The notes beneath the pieces were generated by a model, which made no database searches, was not told the DNA's origin, and worked only from the letters and a program-made list of their open reading frames with translations. The position numbers and the translations under genes were made by a program. Positions 1-11,867 of a stretch of 64,000 bases of DNA are shown here, piece after piece. Position 1 is the stretch's first letter, and each line of letters begins with the position of its first letter. Origin of the DNA: Prosopocoilus inquinatus (Eukaryota > Arthropoda > Insecta > Coleoptera > Lucanidae); assembly GCA_036172665.1 (NCBI GenBank), contig CM069871.1, positions 9,548,001 to 9,612,000 on the forward strand. Direction: 5' to 3'.

Positions 1-219
1 TCAACCCTAATCTTTTATAACACGCGTGTACATCCCTGCTTCTTATTTCTTTCAAGAAAAGAAAGAACATTTCAAATATAACAGATGTTTCGTCCGCCAT
101 TTTGAAGGCCAATTTTAACCTCACTGTTCCAAAAAAAAAAAAAAAAACTGTAGGGGATTTAGGAATAAAATTTGGCAGTTTGTTATTGGACTGGACGTAG
201 ACGTTTTTTTTTTTTCATT
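1..219. other. AT-rich non-coding sequence
   Basis: Nothing recognisable beyond short A and T runs. No convincing open frame or repeat was seen on either strand. Confidence 0.4.
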
Positions 220-823
220 GGGCGCGTTCAACGGAGTCAACAGTTGATTAAAACCAGAAACATGTTTCATTTATGTCGGGTTTAAACAAGTTGGAGTCGT
301 TGAACGCTATGAAAACTATTGTTTATCGATTAATATTTAACATATGCAGTGAGGTTACATTTTCTTACATGATTACTCGCTATAATTATAAAAACTTGAG
401 AAAGCCCGCAATCCGAGAGAGGTTAGAATCTGTCGTCGGAATAAACAAATGACGAACTGGCACCGCATTCGCCGTAAGTTATTTCTGGTGAGTAAATTCG
501 TGTTGACGGTCAACATAAGGTGCTTTCTTTCGCTCACAAAATCGTGATCCAAACGTGTTTTAATTCAAAAACAGACAATCTTTTCTTTGAATCTCTTTAT
601 TTTTAAAACTTGTTTGGATTAAATTATGGTTCTTTACAAATGAACTGTCAATCAAAAATTCAAGGCAGGTGTTTTGTTGCAACAACTACGAAATTCAGGT
701 CAAAACTATTCGAAACACGATTCAAACTTTTAAGCGAAAGAAAGCACCTATAAGTAACCATTAACCGCTCAGCGGTATTAAACAAGTCAACATACTCAAG
801 AATTGTGTACGCCGAACGCGCCC
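220..823. mobile_element. MITE-like element with GGGCGCGTTC termini
   Basis: The ends are perfect 10-bp inverted repeats (GGGCGCGTTC at 220, complement ending at 823), flanked on both sides by ATT, a possible 3-bp target duplication. A second inverted pair lies inside: AGGTGCTTTCTTTCGCT near 521 matches the reverse complement near 735-752. No transposase frame is present, so it would be non-autonomous. The superfamily is not clear from the termini. Confidence 0.5.
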
Positions 824-878
824 ATTATCAACGTTTTCTCCTCAGCTCTGAACTTTGCGTTTCAAGTACAGTTGAGTT

Positions 879-1095
879 TTACAGCTGAAAGCACGAAATA
901 GTAGATAGTTACAGTTCAGTTTTCTCTAACCTTTCTTTCTTAAAAACTCTAGGATTTACAGATTTTATAAAAGTTTCGAGCTTAGTCCGAAAGTGACACT
1001 TGTGAAGTCGCATTTAATCTGCCATTTTTAAAGAAAAAAAATACAGGAAACTGTAATTCCCTACTGTTTCTTTTTTTTGCTTTCGACTGTAGAAT
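879..1095. repeat. Hairpin related to the 58.6-61.0 kb element ends
   Basis: The left arm (around 879-925, with a TAGTAGATAGTTACAG-like stretch) is an imperfect inverted match to the right arm (around 1025-1093, with ACAGGAAACTGTAAT). The same arm sequence flanks the T-rich array at 58.65-61.04 kb. This looks like a short family member lacking the array. The arms are diverged, so the ends are approximate. Confidence 0.4.
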
Positions 1096-2530
1096 GAATT
1101 GATATTTTTTACTTCCGTGTACTCTGATTGAAAAAAAAAAAACTCCCCGTTCGTCAACTAATAAACATTTTCCCCTACTTGTTTAATCATCCAAGTAAAA
1201 AATCGGTGATTCGATTTTTTTTTAATGTTTTACGTGAGAATCAAAGCTTATAGAATGCAAGGGCTCGTTCAGGAACTGAAAAGAGCACGCTCTGGGTAAC
1301 GTCCTTTCTCTCTCGTGTAAGTGATTTCGTTCGTTTTGCTTTTCATTTTAAACGCCCGAAGTGCGCTCCTGTTACAGTTTCTGAACGCAACCCAACGACC
1401 GGTGTGAACGTCTCTCGTCTCACCGGCACAAATTTCACCTGGGCATTTGCAAATAACTTTATAATCGAGTTAATGACATGCAAAATAGGCACAAACACAC
1501 ACACAAGAACTCATTGCAAAGCTCGAAACGAATTATTTAGAAAGGGAAATTTCAATTGTGTGCGTTCGTTTGAGCGCGTTCCACAAACGGAACGTGACAG
1601 ATCAGACTTTGTTTTCGAGCGGTGAAAACAATGGCACGTTTTTTCTTTTCGCTTGCTTTTACCTGTCGGCAAAGGCAAATTAAACGAATTCGAAAATTTC
1701 ACACGCGATTGCCCAAACTGTAACAACAAAACCCAATTACATGCGCTTTTTAATTGATTACTTTAACGCAAGAATTTGTAAGCCGGAACGAATGTACTTG
1801 GTAGTAAATATGTATACCTATTCCGTCAAAGAAATACTATGTAAGTGCAAGCAACGTGTAAATAAAATGGTATTATGTAAGTTGCTCTTTGTTTTTTTTT
1901 TCTTCTTCCATTGGAATGGAATTCGTTAGGAACGTGGTTCTGGTTCTTACACGATTAGAGCAGTTCATTGCCCAGGTAAGGTTAATCACGTTCAACAATT
2001 TGAGGCCCGATTATCTTCCGAGAAAAACGAGCAATAAGGGTGGAATGTTGCGTGACGTGGAGACAGTGAAGGCCCATCAACGCTTTCCGTTTATGTGAAC
2101 GCGTAAAAATTACTTAATACGTTCCAGAAATGCGTCGGAAATTTATTCATCTGCAAATAACGCAATTGCAAAAAACAAAACATGTTGATAGAATGAGTTT
2201 TAAAAACGAACAAAAATAAGTTGGTAGACCTGTGACAGTTTAACAAGAAAGTTTTGGTAGTGGAAAAATGGAAAAATCCCCACATTTACAGTTGTAACAA
2301 ATCTACTTAACTTATTATTTAATAGTTTATTAATGTATGTAATACGCTGACATAAATAAAGTGAAATAAAAATGTAATTGTAATTTCGTAAATTAAAAAA
2401 GAAAAACCTACTCCAGGGTGACCATTTTTAGAAAAAGAAAAAAAAACGGGACAAAATTTTCGTGCAATAGAAAAGAAGGAAGGCAGGAATAGGAATGTTG
2501 GGAAGGGGCGTCAGAAATGTTCGGATGAAC
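1096..2530. other. AT-rich non-coding stretch
   Basis: Possibly single-copy DNA with poly-A and poly-T runs. Open frames here are under 75 codons and show no recognisable protein or splice context. No RNA gene was seen. Confidence 0.4.
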
Positions 2531-5512
2531 ATACAGTGTGTCCCCGGATTGAATTTGCGATACGTATAACGGACCAAAAATTTTCTACTTCAGATTTCAT
2601 ATTGTTACGAATTTGGGGGTTCACAAATTATAGTCGTTAAATTTCAGAACACTTTAATTACAAGCTGTCGCTTTACCCAATTACCGACACCGTAGTAATG
2701 AGCTTGTCTATCAATTAACACTTTTAAAAAATATACTTTCTATTTATTCGAGGTACGAACCCTTCGCTTGCCAACTTAGGTCCGATTTTACAATTGTAGC
2801 TCAAATTTGAGCTGAGGTTTAAACCCTTAGCAACGATTATTTCAACAATTGTTGTGAAGGATTTAAGCTTCGGCTCAAAGTTAAACCGTCATTGTAAAAC
2901 TGGGCCTTAATAACTAAATTCCATTCCTGGCGGGCCGTACGGCTTTTATAGCAGAGCCCTCTTTTGCTCGAACTTACTAGAATGAAGGCGTAGCTTCGGT
3001 AACGTTCTGTGACGCAAGGTGGCGTGACTGCTAAAAATAGTTGTTTGCGCGTCACGGCTGTAACAATATTTTGCAACTCAGGTCTGCTTGGTCTGAAATG
3101 ATTTTGTGCCACATTTGACCTTGAAAGTCTTCAAGCTGGTGGAATTAACACAAGAAGAAATAAGAAATGTGTAGGAAAATTGGTATTCCTTTTGAATTTA
3201 GGAGAAACTTTTACTAAAATAAAATGATTCCCGTTTGAAATTATGGAAATATATCAAATTTCAACGTCCTATTCATTCATTTGTTTTTTTTTTCTCCTCC
3301 TTAATTACTTCATTCATTTTCACTTTTTTTTTAAATTTATTTTAACATGAATGTTATATTAGATATTATTAACGTCTTGCATCAATGATCTGTAGTCAGA
3401 ACGATTGTCTTTTGTTTGTGAGATTTGTTGTTGTCTTTGCTTGTTGCGTGCCTATTTTCCTTTTTTTTAATTTATTGCTTGTGCAAGTCATTTTCATTTC
3501 CTTTAATAAAAATGGGCTCCGCTACGCTACGCCCACTTGTTAGGTATGGACAGAGGCTTGAAGGTGAAGAGGTGAAGAAAGCGTTGCGCGCTGTTTGGGC
3601 CGCTCGCCTTTGGGGGCTCGCGGCAGCTAAGGACTTGGAAAAATGTTGAAAAACTTTAAAAATTGACTTTCCTAATTTTTGAAATTTTTTTCAAATTTCT
3701 TTGGATTTTTTTCAATTTTTCCCGAAATTTTTGAAATTTTTTCTATAATTTTTTCAATTTTTTCGTTCCTTTCATTAAAAAAAAAATTCTGTCATCTGGG
3801 TTGGCCTTGCCTGGGGTTGGCGCTGTTTGGGTTGACCTTGAGCAATTTTCAGAAAAGAAATGAAGAAAAATTTAAGAAAAAGTGAGAAGTATTTTTAGAA
3901 AGTTGGAAAACTTAAGAAATTGGTTTCTTTAATTTTTAGAATTTTTTTTTTTAATTTTTTCCCGAAGGTTTCCATATTTTTCTCTTTCTTTCTATATTTT
4001 TTTTCTTTAATAATATCGTACGATCGTCTTTTGTTTTGTTTTTTGTTTAGTTACATTTTCCTGTTTTGTTCTCAATTTGCCCTTTTTATGCAACTCAAGG
4101 TATTTTTCTGTTTAAGTATTTTTTTGGTTTAAATTGAAGCGATCGCGTTTTGTTTTTAAATTTTGTTTTTTTTTGCGAATCCCGTCCGCCTAAGATACTT
4201 TCATTTGTTTTCGATTTTTAATTTGATTGGCTTTGGGATTTCTTCTTTTTAATTAATGCGATCGTCTTTTGTGCCCGAAATTTATTAAATTTTTTTGTTT
4301 GCTTGTTGCTTGACCGAATAACACTCTGTTTTTGTTTTTTTTTTCTTAGCAAGATCGCTCGATCGTCCTTTGTTTTTTTTTGTTTAGTTAACGTTCAGTT
4401 ACATTTTCCTATTTTGTTCTCAGTTTGTCCTTTTTATGCAAGTCAAGGTTATTTTTCTGTTTATTTTAAGTATTTTTTTGGTTTAAATTTAAGTGATCGC
4501 GTTTTGTTTTTAATTTTGTTTTTTTTTTGCGAATCCCGTCCGCCTACGATACTTTCATTTGTTTTCGATTTTTAATTTGATTGGCTTTGGGATTTCTTCT
4601 TCTTAATTAATGCGATCGTGTAATGTGTCTGAAATTTATTAATTTTTTATTTGCTTGTTGCTTGAGCGAAAAACATTCTGTGTTTGTTTTTTTTTTAACA
4701 AAATCGTTCGATCGTCTTTTGTTTTTGCTATTTTTCTTTTAAATTTTTTCCAATTTTTTTTTGTTTCAATTTGCCTTTGCCCATTTCAGAGTTACGTATG
4801 TTTCTTCCTTATTATGACTGATCTTTTGTTGTTTAAGTTTAAGCGATCGCTTATGTTTCTAGAAATTTGTTGTCGTTCTTTTTTCCAAATTTCCAAAAAA
4901 AATCCTTCTCAAGGCACTACCAATCGTGCCTTCGGCTTTTATTAATTTATTATTCGATTGATTTTATTTTTTGTTTTGAAAATTAAAGCGATCGTCTTTT
5001 GTTTTGAAATTTGTTTTTGTTTCCTCTTTATTTCTCACTCGCGCGAAGAATTTGCCTTTTTTCCATTTTATTTAGAAACGTGATTCGATCATCTTTCGTT
5101 TTTGTTTTGTTTGTTTCTTTTTTTTCTATTTACATTTTGTTAATCTTCCCGACTTTTTTTGTCAATTTATATTTCAGTACAGTTGTAAGAAATGAACGCA
5201 ATCAGATGCCAACAGGGGTGGACTATTATATACGAATAATCACTTGTATTTTGGTCAATAAATATGTAGATAGCATTAATATTTTCGAACTTCACTGAAA
5301 CATTATTTATTTGTGATTAGTGACTTTCTGTAATTCAATTTTCTTTTCTGCAAGGCAGCTTTACCTAGACAGATTTCATTTCTTCTTGTGTTAATTTCAA
5401 TATCAAATCAAATCAAAAAAGCAGATCTGAACTGCAAAACATGAAATTTGAATTCAAAAAGTTTTCGTCTTTTATACGTAGGTATCGCGGAGTCAATCCG
5501 GGGACATACTGT
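2531..5512. mobile_element. Foldback element with internal T-rich tandem array
   Basis: The ends are inverted copies about 70 bp long: TGTCCCCGGATTGA near 2540 matches the reverse complement of TCAATCCGGGGACA near 5492, and the similarity continues inward through a CGATACxTA block. The middle (about 3650-5150) is T-rich and recurs with a GCGATCGTCTTTTGT-like motif; one clear unit is about 354 bp (4258 to 4612). A GC-richer island lies at 3510-3640. No transposase is visible. The many phenylalanine-rich open frames are by-products of T-richness. Confidence 0.6.
2777..2912. mobile_element. Small MITE-like hairpin
   Basis: The left end (TTAGGTCCGATTTTACAAT) and the right end (ATTGTAAAACTGGGCCTTA) are inverted matches with a few mismatches. 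The 136-bp hairpin sits in the left part of the larger foldback element, so it is probably nested. The GGTCC/GGCCC start with a TTA on each side recalls PIF/Harbinger-type MITEs, but this is only suggestive. Confidence 0.5.
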
Positions 5513-6694
5513 ATACAGGGTGATCAATGATTGCCGACTTCTTAACATTGGAGCTACGAAGTCGTTCAAATTAGCAACAATTGACTGTTTTTACCTAGGA
5601 TTACAGGGGTGAGATCAAAATAGCAATTGCGCATAGCATTCTCAAAATACTTGAATGTGCAAACTTTTCTTTAATGAAATATCCCATATACCTTGTTGAG
5701 AAACGAAAAAATATCAAATTCTAAACACAAATCACTCTTTACTATTTCATACTTAAACGAATAATAATTGAGTTTTTGCGGTATTTATATTCATCATTTA
5801 CAAAAAAAAAATCATTAAAAATTTGCTACAAGTCATTATCTCTATATTTCGGCTCTAATTGAGGCTTCATCAGCAAAAGAGCAGTTCAAGAATTCCAGCG
5901 TACTCTGACCGAATTAGGGTCGAAATAGCTAAACACACAAACCTCTTGCCGCTACTTACAGCTTTCGACTTTTTAACAAAAAAACATCAGGAAAAATCAG
6001 GAAAAGTGATAACAAAGTGGGAACTCTGAACCCTGAATAAAGTCGACGCAAACCAGTCAAATTCCAAATTCTAAAAAAAATATTTAAGTTATTTAATACG
6101 CTACTTAGTAGCTCTTAATTAAATCGAGCTACTATGTGCGTCGACAGAAATGAAAAAAAATGTACTCTTTAATTAATAAATAATTATAACAAACAAGCGG
6201 TCAATGTTATCCGCTTGCAATGATTGTAATTCAATGACAAGGCATCACACGTAAAATAAACAAACAGTGGATATGATATTATAAACACTACGTACAAGGA
6301 ATTAAAAAAAAAAACGTAGGAGTATTGCATTGCGCTAAACTGATAACTGATAACATTCCCGAGCAAAATGTAAACGACAAATAAATAAATAACTGATTTC
6401 CTGTGAACTCAATTATTATACACGAAATAATATCAATAATGCTATTCCTAAGTTTACTTATTAAATACAGGTGGTCAATGGGAACGTGCTTCACGCCTGC
6501 AGCGCCTACTTATGTGAAACTGATTTTAATTTTCATTGAAACAATGCCAATTTTTTTAGCAGGGCGTTTCTACCAAAAAAATAAAATAAAATCCAAATCC
6601 AAGTTTATAAAAAAAAGAAGAAAACAATACAAATGTGTAGGTTCGCGATTGTCCCAACACAAAATCAAAAATAAATCGTAACGAATTGAATGAA
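5513..6694. other. Intergenic DNA with a dispersed repeat fragment
   Basis: A segment at about 5845-5925 (TTTCGGCTCTAATTGAGGC then TTCATCAGC) is clearly related to one at 62605-62690, so it is a dispersed repeat. A TACAGGGTG terminus-like motif starts at 5514. Nothing else was recognised, and no coding frame is convincing. Confidence 0.4.
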
Positions 6695-6698
6695 TGAG

Positions 6699-6817
6699 CG
6701 TTATGCTGGAATTCTGAGTTCAATCGTAAACATCGTAAGGTACTTACGACTTGTACATTTAAATGGCATGATAATAACTTACTATGTTTACGATCGAACT
6801 CAGAATTGCAGCATTAG
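6699..6817. mobile_element. MITE-like hairpin
   Basis: Arms of about 33 bp (around AATTCTGAGTTCAATCGTAA on the left) pair with the reverse complement at 6785-6817 with only a few mismatches. The loop is short and non-coding. Confidence 0.5.
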
Positions 6818-7259
6818 TGACGAACAGTTCTTTTACAGTCAGCACGTAACCGACTCCAAAAAAAAAAAAAAAACACCGCTTGAGAACTATTAGATGTCAT
6901 CCCATATAATTTTTTTCAAATTCTTTTTATATTTCTGTTTTGGGAACTCCTAAAACTAATCATGAACGTGAGATAATTTGCCTGTATTTTCTATGCTCTA
7001 AGTTCTCGTTCAGTTCTGAATCCATTTTGTCACTTTCATCTCCAACAAGAACCGTTAATCCAAAATATACTTTTTCGGACTCAATTATTCGCTTTGGATA
7101 AGTCGAATTTTCTGCTTTCTTGAGTCTTGCTTTCCTTCATTTAATTCCTATCTGATTCCTTTCAACAATACTGTTTCGTTTGTTTGTTTGGCAAACTATC
7201 GATCTCAGCGACTTTCTGCACTGCACATTAATTTTGGCCACATTTCACTTAACCTTCTA
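6818..7259. other. AT-rich spacer
   Basis: No gene or clear repeat was seen. The last ~120 bp (TTTCGTTTGTTTGTTTG tract and following) is the same spacer that separates blocks of the minisatellite downstream. Confidence 0.4.
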
Positions 7260-9790
7260 ACAGCAACAGATTGATGAAGATTCGATGTTTGGAGAGGACC
7301 TCACCGAGAAAGACCATAAACATCCTTAGCACATCTCCAAGCAGATCTGAGATTTTCGCTGAGAAAAGTTAGAACTTCACCAGAAGGCTTAGGTCCTCAC
7401 TGACAGGATTTCACTGAGAGGACTTAGGATCTCACTGAGAATCCTTTTCAGAACTTCACTGAGAAGGTTTAAAATTTCACTGAGAAGGCTTAGGATTTCA
7501 CAGAGAAGGCTTAGGATCCCTACTCAGGATCACTTTTTTTATTCCTTTCTCTTCTTCCTTGAGTTTTGTTTTCCTTCCTTCATTTAATTCCGTTCTAATT
7601 CCTTCCAACAACACTTTCCGTTTGTTTGTTTGACAAAGCTTTCGATCTTAGGAGCAACTTAGCACAATAATTGTGGCTACACTTCACTTAATCTCCTAAC
7701 AAAAGCGACAAAAGATATCGACAGATTGATGAAGATTCGATGTTTGGAGAGGACCACATCACTAATCAGGCTTGGGATTTCACTGAGAAGACTTAAGATG
7801 TCACTGAGAAGCCTTGGAACTTCACTGAGAAGGCTTAGATTCTCACTGAGAAGCTTTTTCAGAACTTCACTGAGAAGGTTTCGAATTTCATTGAGGAGAG
7901 TTAGGGTCTCACTGAGAAGCCTTCTCAGAACTTCACTGAGAAGGTTTAAAATTTCACCAAGAAGGCTTAGGATTTCACAGAGAAGGCTTAGGATCCCCAG
8001 TCAGGATCTCTTTTTCTTATTCTGTTCTTTTTCCTTCATTCATTTAATTCCGTTCTGATTCCTTCCATCAACACTTTTCGTTTGTTTGTTTGTTTGTTTG
8101 ACAAAGCTTTCGATCTTGGCAGCAATTTAGGCACATTAACTTTGGCCACTCTTCACTTAGCTACCTCCCAACAGCGACAAAAGATATCGACAGATTGATG
8201 AAGATTGATGTTAGGAGAGGACCTCACCGAGAAGGGCCATAAGCCTTCTTAGCACATCACTAAGCAGACCTGGGATTTCACTGAGAAGACTTAAGATGTC
8301 ACTGAGAAGGTTTAGGACTTCATTGAGAAACCTTACGATCTCACTGATAAGCCTTATGACAGAACTACACCGAGATGGCCTAGGTTCGCACTGAGAAGCT
8401 TTTTCAGAACCTCACTGAGAAGGTTTAGAATTTCATTGAGGAGAGTTAGGATCTCACTGAGAAGGCTTAAAATTTCACCAAGGAAGTTTAAGATTTTACA
8501 GAGAAGGCTTAAGATTTAGAAGGTTTAAAATTTCACTAAGAAAGCTTAGGATTTCACAGAGAAGGCTTAAGATCGCACTAAGAAATCTACTCAGGATTTC
8601 TTTTTCTTATTCCTTTCTTCTTCCTTGAGCTTTGCTATCCTTAATTTAATTCCGTTCTGATTCCTTCCATCAACACTTTTCGTTTGTTTGTTTGTTTGAC
8701 AAAGCTTTCGATCTTGGCAGCAACTTAGCACAATAATTTTGGCCACACTTCACTTAATCTCCTAACAAAAGCGACAAAAGGTATCGACAGATTGATGAAG
8801 AATCGATGTTAGGAGAGGACCTCACCGTGAAGGGCCACAAGCCATATTAGCACATCACTAAGCAGGCTTGGGATTTCACTGAGAAGACTTAAGATGTCAC
8901 TGAGAAGGCTTAGAACTTCACTGAGAAGCCTTTCGATCTCACTGATAAGCCTTATGAGTGGACTTCACTGAGAAGGCTTAGGTTCTCACTCAGAAGCTTT
9001 TTCAGAAACTCACTAAGAAAGTTTAGAATTTCATTGAGGAGAGTTAGGATCTCACTGAGAAGCCTTCTCAGAACTTCACTGAGAACGTTTAAAATTTCAC
9101 CAAGAAGGCTTAGGATTTCACAGAGAAGGCTTAGGATCCCTACTCAGGATCTCTTTTTCTTATTACTTCCTTCTTCCTTGAGTTTTGCTTTCCTTCATTT
9201 AATTCCGTTCTGATTCCTTCCATTAACACATTTCGTTTGTTTGTTTGATAAAGCTTTCGATCTTAACAGCAACTTAGCACATTTATTTTGGACACACGTT
9301 ACTAAACCTTCTAACAGCGACAAAATATATCGACAAGGCCATAAGTCTTCTTAGCACATCACTAAGCAGGTCTGGGATTTCAGTAAGAAGACTTAAGATG
9401 TCACTGAGAAGGCTTAGAACTTCACTGAGAAGGCTTACGATGTCACTTATAAGCCTTATAATAGAACTTCACTGAGAAGGTTTAGGCTCTCACTGAGAAG
9501 CTTTTCCAGGGCCTCAATAAGAACGTTTAGGATTTCATTGAGGAGAGTTAGGATCGCACTGAGAAGCCTTTGCAGAACTTCACTGAGAATTTAGAGATTT
9601 AGGATTTCACTGAGGAGATTTAGGATCTCACAGAGAAGGCTTAAGATCTTATTAGGAAACCTTCCCAGGATCCCACTGATTTTGAGAACGCTTAGGATCA
9701 CACTGATAAGGCTTAGGTTTTCACTGAGGCATCTTTCCAGGACCTCACCAAGAAGGCTTAGGATCTCACTGAGCAGGCTTATGATAGGGC
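7260..9790. repeat. 21-bp minisatellite in higher-order blocks
   Basis: Degenerate 21-bp monomers of the form TCACTGAGAAGGCTTAGGAT plus one base are tandemly repeated. Longer variants containing CTTTTTCAGAAC occur at regular places. Blocks of monomers (about 7300-7520, 7745-8000, 8225-8590, 8825-9150, 9320-9790) are separated by a shared spacer of about 180-250 bp containing TTCCGTTCTGATTCCTTCC, a TTTG run and CGACAGATTGATGAAGATT. Because 21 is a multiple of three, the array gives one open frame (7726-8058, SLRRLRI-like repeats). It is interrupted in other blocks and is not a credible protein. Confidence 0.8.
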
Positions 9791-10260
9791 ATAAACGATT
9801 TAAATACTTTTAATTCACCAGAAGAAACTATTCTAATAAACCAATACCAGGCAATGATCCTATGGGTTAGGAACAAGATTTTGAGGGATGGTAACTTGCT
9901 CAAAATGTGACATGTGAAAATTTGATGGCAGATGACTGCACGTTAGCTGAACTAAATGGGGGCATGAAGTTTGGAGGCAAAGATTGAGGCTCCAAAAATT
10001 AAATTGTTGAAAAAATGGTAATAGGAAACTTAGATTTGAGACACTTCTTTCGATCAAATCTAAACAGCAGATGCCCGCGTACATCTTTTTTTATCTTTTG
10101 GAGAAACCTAAACCGGACGTGTTCTAAATACGTTGTACACGCAAAGAAAACATTGTTAAGATGGAAGTGTTAATGATGGTTTTTTGCTTGTGACTGTTTG
10201 CGACCAAAAACGATGGCACTTATGACATTTATTTAAATGACACAGAGACCTATTAAGGCC
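9791..10260. other. Non-coding spacer
   Basis: Nothing recognised. A 74-codon minus-strand frame at 9860-10084 has no recognisable similarity or splice context. Confidence 0.35.
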
Positions 10261-10680
10261 GTGACTTCACCTACGCAACGACCGACAAACTACGCAATTT
10301 CTCGAAAGGTTAGCACAAAACAAAATACCTTTAACTCCAGCGGCGTTCATTGCGAATCCGAAAGCGTGAATCAGTCATCATGACGACCGACGATTCTGGA
10401 TCCCGGCGGCTCCACGGAGACTTCCAGCCGGATATTCATTTCGCGTTCCCATCAAGGAAAGTCAAGGATACCCACTGTTCTCTCTCTCGGACTGAATCGG
10501 CGTACAATAAAAACGAAAGCGACCAGCGGCGGCGGGGGTTCAGTTATTGCGCGTAATTGGATTGATTAATAAGCAGATTAAAATGGCCGCAGGTTCGATT
10601 GTTTGTTGGCCGCAGCAGTTGCATAAATTAAATTCGCCACGACAGTGAAGGAAATAAAACCGTCTTTAACATTGACCTTC
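10261..10680. promoter_or_regulatory. GC-richer single-copy island, candidate conserved element or exon
   Basis: Base composition rises sharply against AT-rich repeats on both sides, and no repeat partner was seen in the window. A plus-strand frame with an ATG at 10380 runs to 10556 (MTTDDSGSRRLHGDF start), but no protein family was recognised. Homeodomain-like core sites (GATTGATTAAT near 10561) follow. It could be an enhancer, a 5' exon or neither; the evidence is composition only. Confidence 0.25.
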
Positions 10681-10943
10681 GCGGTGGACGAAAAACAAAA
10701 AAAACGAAATGCCAAAACATCTTACGCAAAACTACCATAATCCAAAACCGTAATTAGAAGTCTTCTGTTTGGAAAACGTCGATCACTTTTATTGTTGAAT
10801 CATAGTTTTGCTTGCACGTCATCAAAACGCCAAAGTTTGTTTGTTGTGATCATCAATTTACATTTTGTATTTATTTTATTTTTTGTTTTTCATCTTCTTA
10901 ATGGTGTTTTCTTCAGTAAACTTTAATTCATGTGGAATTTATA

Positions 10944-11660
10944 GGGTCTAGGACAATTCGCCGTGGCCGATTCGCCGCAGGGTACAATTCACCGTCGGTA
11001 AATTCGCCGTCAGCGATTAAAGCGTACATATCCAAATGAAAATATACGATTATTATATGTAAATAAAATAAAGAAGCTAACGTATTTAGCGGAAAATAAA
11101 ATAATTTGTCATTAATTAAATGTGATACATAAATAAAGAAACAGATAAAAGAATTTTGTTCGTTTGCAAGTATTTCTTATTCTGCAGGGTGTTCGCAAAA
11201 TCCTTCCAATTTTCTTTTTTATTTTTCAGATTCTGCACAAAACCATATTGATTTATTTTCGAGATATTGATTTACGAAAGCTCGTCATTTAAAATTATAA
11301 ATTAAAATAAAAAAATTGGGGGTTCCGTTAAAAAAATTATAATTATGATTATGTGCACCAACAGCACAATTTGTTCGTAATTTTGTGTCTTACGATGGTC
11401 GTACTGTCATTAAGAACTTATTTTTTGGTTTGAAATAGAAAAATAATAGTACAGTGCATTTTAATTTACTCGAAACGCACTGAAATTATAACTTATATAA
11501 CTTGTATAACTTAGATATCTAAAATAGTCAAAAAGCTCATCAAGCTAAATAAAGCAGTAATCTGCGACGGCGAATTGGACGGACGGTAAATTGAGTCGAA
11601 TTGGTTCTACGACGAATTGGCGACGGTGAATCGGCGACGGCGAATCGTCCCATCCCCGAA
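10944..11660. mobile_element. MITE with iterated ATTCGCCG subterminal repeats
   Basis: Both ends, about 80-100 bp long and inverted relative to each other, are built from repeated ATTCGCCG or ATTCACCG words: four on the left between 10955 and 11017 and about as many on the right in the opposite orientation between 11558 and 11650. The centre is AT-rich and non-coding. Repeated subterminal words of this kind are typical of transposase-binding arrays in non-autonomous DNA transposons. Confidence 0.6.
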
Positions 11661-11867
11661 TTTATAGGAGCTCTTTGTAGAACTGATTCCCGTAAATTGT
11701 TTGTTTTGTTTTGGTGATGGATTGGTGACGGTCGTGTCCAAGATGAGAAGTAAAAAAGTATCAGAATCGACGGAAATCACCAACAAGAGGGCAACAGTTA
11801 TGCATAACACTTTTTTACTCAAATGAAATAATACTTTGACATACAAGGGACAGGGGCGAGTTTAGAT

